Shown here piece by piece: positions 4,952 to 5,956 of a stretch of 5,956 bases of DNA. The DNA is from Chlamydiota bacterium. GTDB taxonomy: Bacteria; Chlamydiota; Chlamydiia; Chlamydiales; Rhabdochlamydiaceae. Positions within the stretch are counted from its first letter, which is position 1, and the number at the start of each line of letters is the position of its first letter. The notes beneath the pieces are model-generated. The model was given only the letters and a program-made list of their open reading frames with translations, had not been told where the DNA came from and searched no databases. The position numbers were made by a program, and so were the translations under genes. Location: positions 1 to 5,956 of the forward strand of contig JAAKFB010000115.1 of NCBI GenBank assembly GCA_011065235.1, in the 5' to 3' direction.

Positions 4952-5956
4952 ATGAATTACTCACTTATTGATCATACAAGAGGATATCAATTTACGTCCT
5001 CAGACGCTTTCTACTCTTTGGCCACTGGACTCTCAGGAGTCCCTTTTGCAAAGAGGCATTATCATTTATCCAATACAGATACTCCTCTGTGGTTTGCCCA
5101 TCGGATGATTGCTCTTATCGAATTTCTACCCCTTCTCGGAGGGCTAGTCGCACTCGTGGAACGGGCCATGTATTTCGGTAGCGCTTACTACCCACGAATC
5201 GACTCCGGTAGAGCTTACTCACCAGTCGCCCCCGGTAGAGCTTACTCACCGGTGCCCTGGAGAAAAGAGCCTCTTTCATCTACGGCTGCATTAGCAGAGA
5301 TGCGCAAAAGAATGGAGCTTGTATCTCCTGAAGACTACCAGCTCCCTACAACTGAAGAACTCTGTAAAAAAGAGAGCGCGCCTCTCCAGTTCAAGCAGCA
5401 ATTTGCTAACGCGCAAGGGCCGCGTCCCACAATGGAAGATGCTCATATCTACAAAGAAATGAATAAAGGCGTTTTAGCCGCTGTTTTTGATGGACACGGA
5501 GGAAATGACGTCTCGGCTTTTGCGAGTTGGGAATTTGAAAAGAGATTCCCTAAAGCCCTTGACGATGCAAAGGGCAATGTGCACCAAGCTTTTGAAAATC
5601 TTATCCACCAGATCCATCAAGATGTCGCGGGCAACTCCTCATGGAATCGGATGGGAAGTACAGCTGTCATCAGTTATATCGATAAAGAGACCCACCAAGT
5701 CTATACCGCGACACTAGGGGATAGCGAAGCTCACATCTATCGTGGAGTAAGAAATCCTTTGTGGCAGAAGACCCACTCGATCGCACTTTCCTACATCTTC
5801 AGTTGGGGGAATGAATATGGCCGGCTAATAGATGCATTTGGACGTAAAGCCCTCCAGAATCACCTACGTACATTTGGCCCAAATCCGAAAGGACTTCGCT
5901 CCCATTTGCATTATGGTGTTAATGTTAGCCGAGCGATTGGAGATGTGTATGAAGCC
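4952..5956 (+). CDS. Eukaryotic-type PP2C (PPM) phosphatase, 3' end outside window
   Basis: A metal-dependent Ser/Thr protein phosphatase; 335 residues are present without a stop. The catalytic domain starts near 150 and shows RPTMEDAH (R158, E162, D163), VFDGHGG (178-184, metal ligand D180), GSTAVIS (235-241), GDSEAHIYR (256-264) and VSRAIGD (325-331). The RxxMED form is typical of eukaryotic PP2C rather than the usual bacterial regulators. The segment between GDS and SRAIGD is divergent and lacks the usual DH motif. The remaining metal-binding Asp residues would lie beyond the window. The N-terminal 150 residues are not part of the PP2C fold. They hold a hydrophobic segment MIALIEFLPLLGGLVALVE (52-70) and a tandem GRAYSPV repeat (76-102), suggesting membrane attachment and a proline-rich linker. 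An export or host-targeting role is inference. An in-frame ATG at 4877 with GGGAG upstream is possible but overlaps the divergent gene, so 4952 is preferred. Confidence 0.88.
   Translation, partial: MNYSLIDHTRGYQFTSSDAFYSLATGLSGVPFAKRHYHLSNTDTPLWFAHRMIALIEFLPLLGGLVALVERAMYFGSAYYPRIDSGRAYSPVAPGRAYSPVPWRKEPLSSTAALAEMRKRMELVSPEDYQLPTTEELCKKESAPLQFKQQFANAQGPRPTMEDAHIYKEMNKGVLAAVFDGHGGNDVSAFASWEFEKRFPKALDDAKGNVHQAFENLIHQIHQDVAGNSSWNRMGSTAVISYIDKETHQVYTATLGDSEAHIYRGVRNPLWQKTHSIALSYIFSWGNEYGRLIDAFGRKALQNHLRTFGPNPKGLRSHLHYGVNVSRAIGDVYEA
5176..5254 (+). repeat. In-frame tandem repeat, about three copies, GRAYSPV
   Basis: The 19-mer CCGGTAGAGCTTACTCACC occurs at 5205-5223 and again, identical, at 5232-5250 (27-base shift). 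A diverged copy starts 30 bases earlier with CGGTAGCGCTTACTA (5176-5190). The protein reads GSAYYPRIDS, GRAYSPVAP, GRAYSPVPW, in frame within the phosphatase extension. The near identity of two copies suggests recent slippage, and copy number may vary between strains. Confidence 0.85.

Noticed and set aside
5176..5254. CRISPR-like repeat array
   Set aside because: Spacers are only about 8 bases, copies diverge, and the repeats are in frame inside a coding region.

Overview
The window looks like part of a chlamydial chromosome, most likely a Chlamydia-like (environmental) lineage such as the Waddlia, Simkania or Parachlamydia groups. The reasons are moderate GC, a tyrB-like aminotransferase directly followed by an mreC-like gene (an order I recall from Chlamydia), and long proteins with effector-like N-termini at both ends. 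The lineage is inferred from content; no rRNA or other marker gene is present.

Layout. Bases 1-258 are debris. There is a degenerate stretch, then on the minus strand the first 22 codons of a broken transposase with the noncoding end of its insertion sequence. A good promoter (TTGACA-N17-TACTAT) and a strong Shine-Dalgarno follow. They drive a 406-residue protein of unknown function (326-1546) with an effector-like N-terminus and a CX5R motif. It is followed tightly by an aspartate/aromatic aminotransferase (1556-2731), whose stop codon overlaps the start of mreC (2731-3783). These three genes probably form one operon.

Bases 3784-4065 hold a compact single-gene unit: a TTGACA-N18-TACAAT promoter, an 18-bp perfect palindrome over its -10 box and predicted start point, a good Shine-Dalgarno, a 47-codon gene for a secreted, very acidic peptide, and a strong intrinsic terminator. 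This small gene is probably the least described item in the window.

The convergent minus-strand gene (4028-4921) encodes a CDP-glycerol glycerophosphotransferase-like enzyme; its last codons are written in the terminator of the small gene. Divergent from it, a eukaryotic-type PP2C protein phosphatase starts at 4952 and runs off the right edge. It carries an N-terminal extension of about 150 residues with one hydrophobic segment and a short tandem repeat, and its promoter appears to give a leaderless mRNA.

How the genes fit together: mreC belongs to the cell-wall/divisome machinery, and the aminotransferase to amino-acid metabolism. The unknown 406-residue protein and the PP2C are candidate accessory or host-interaction proteins, possibly both phosphatases. 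The glycerophosphotransferase-like enzyme suggests a surface or glycan modification.
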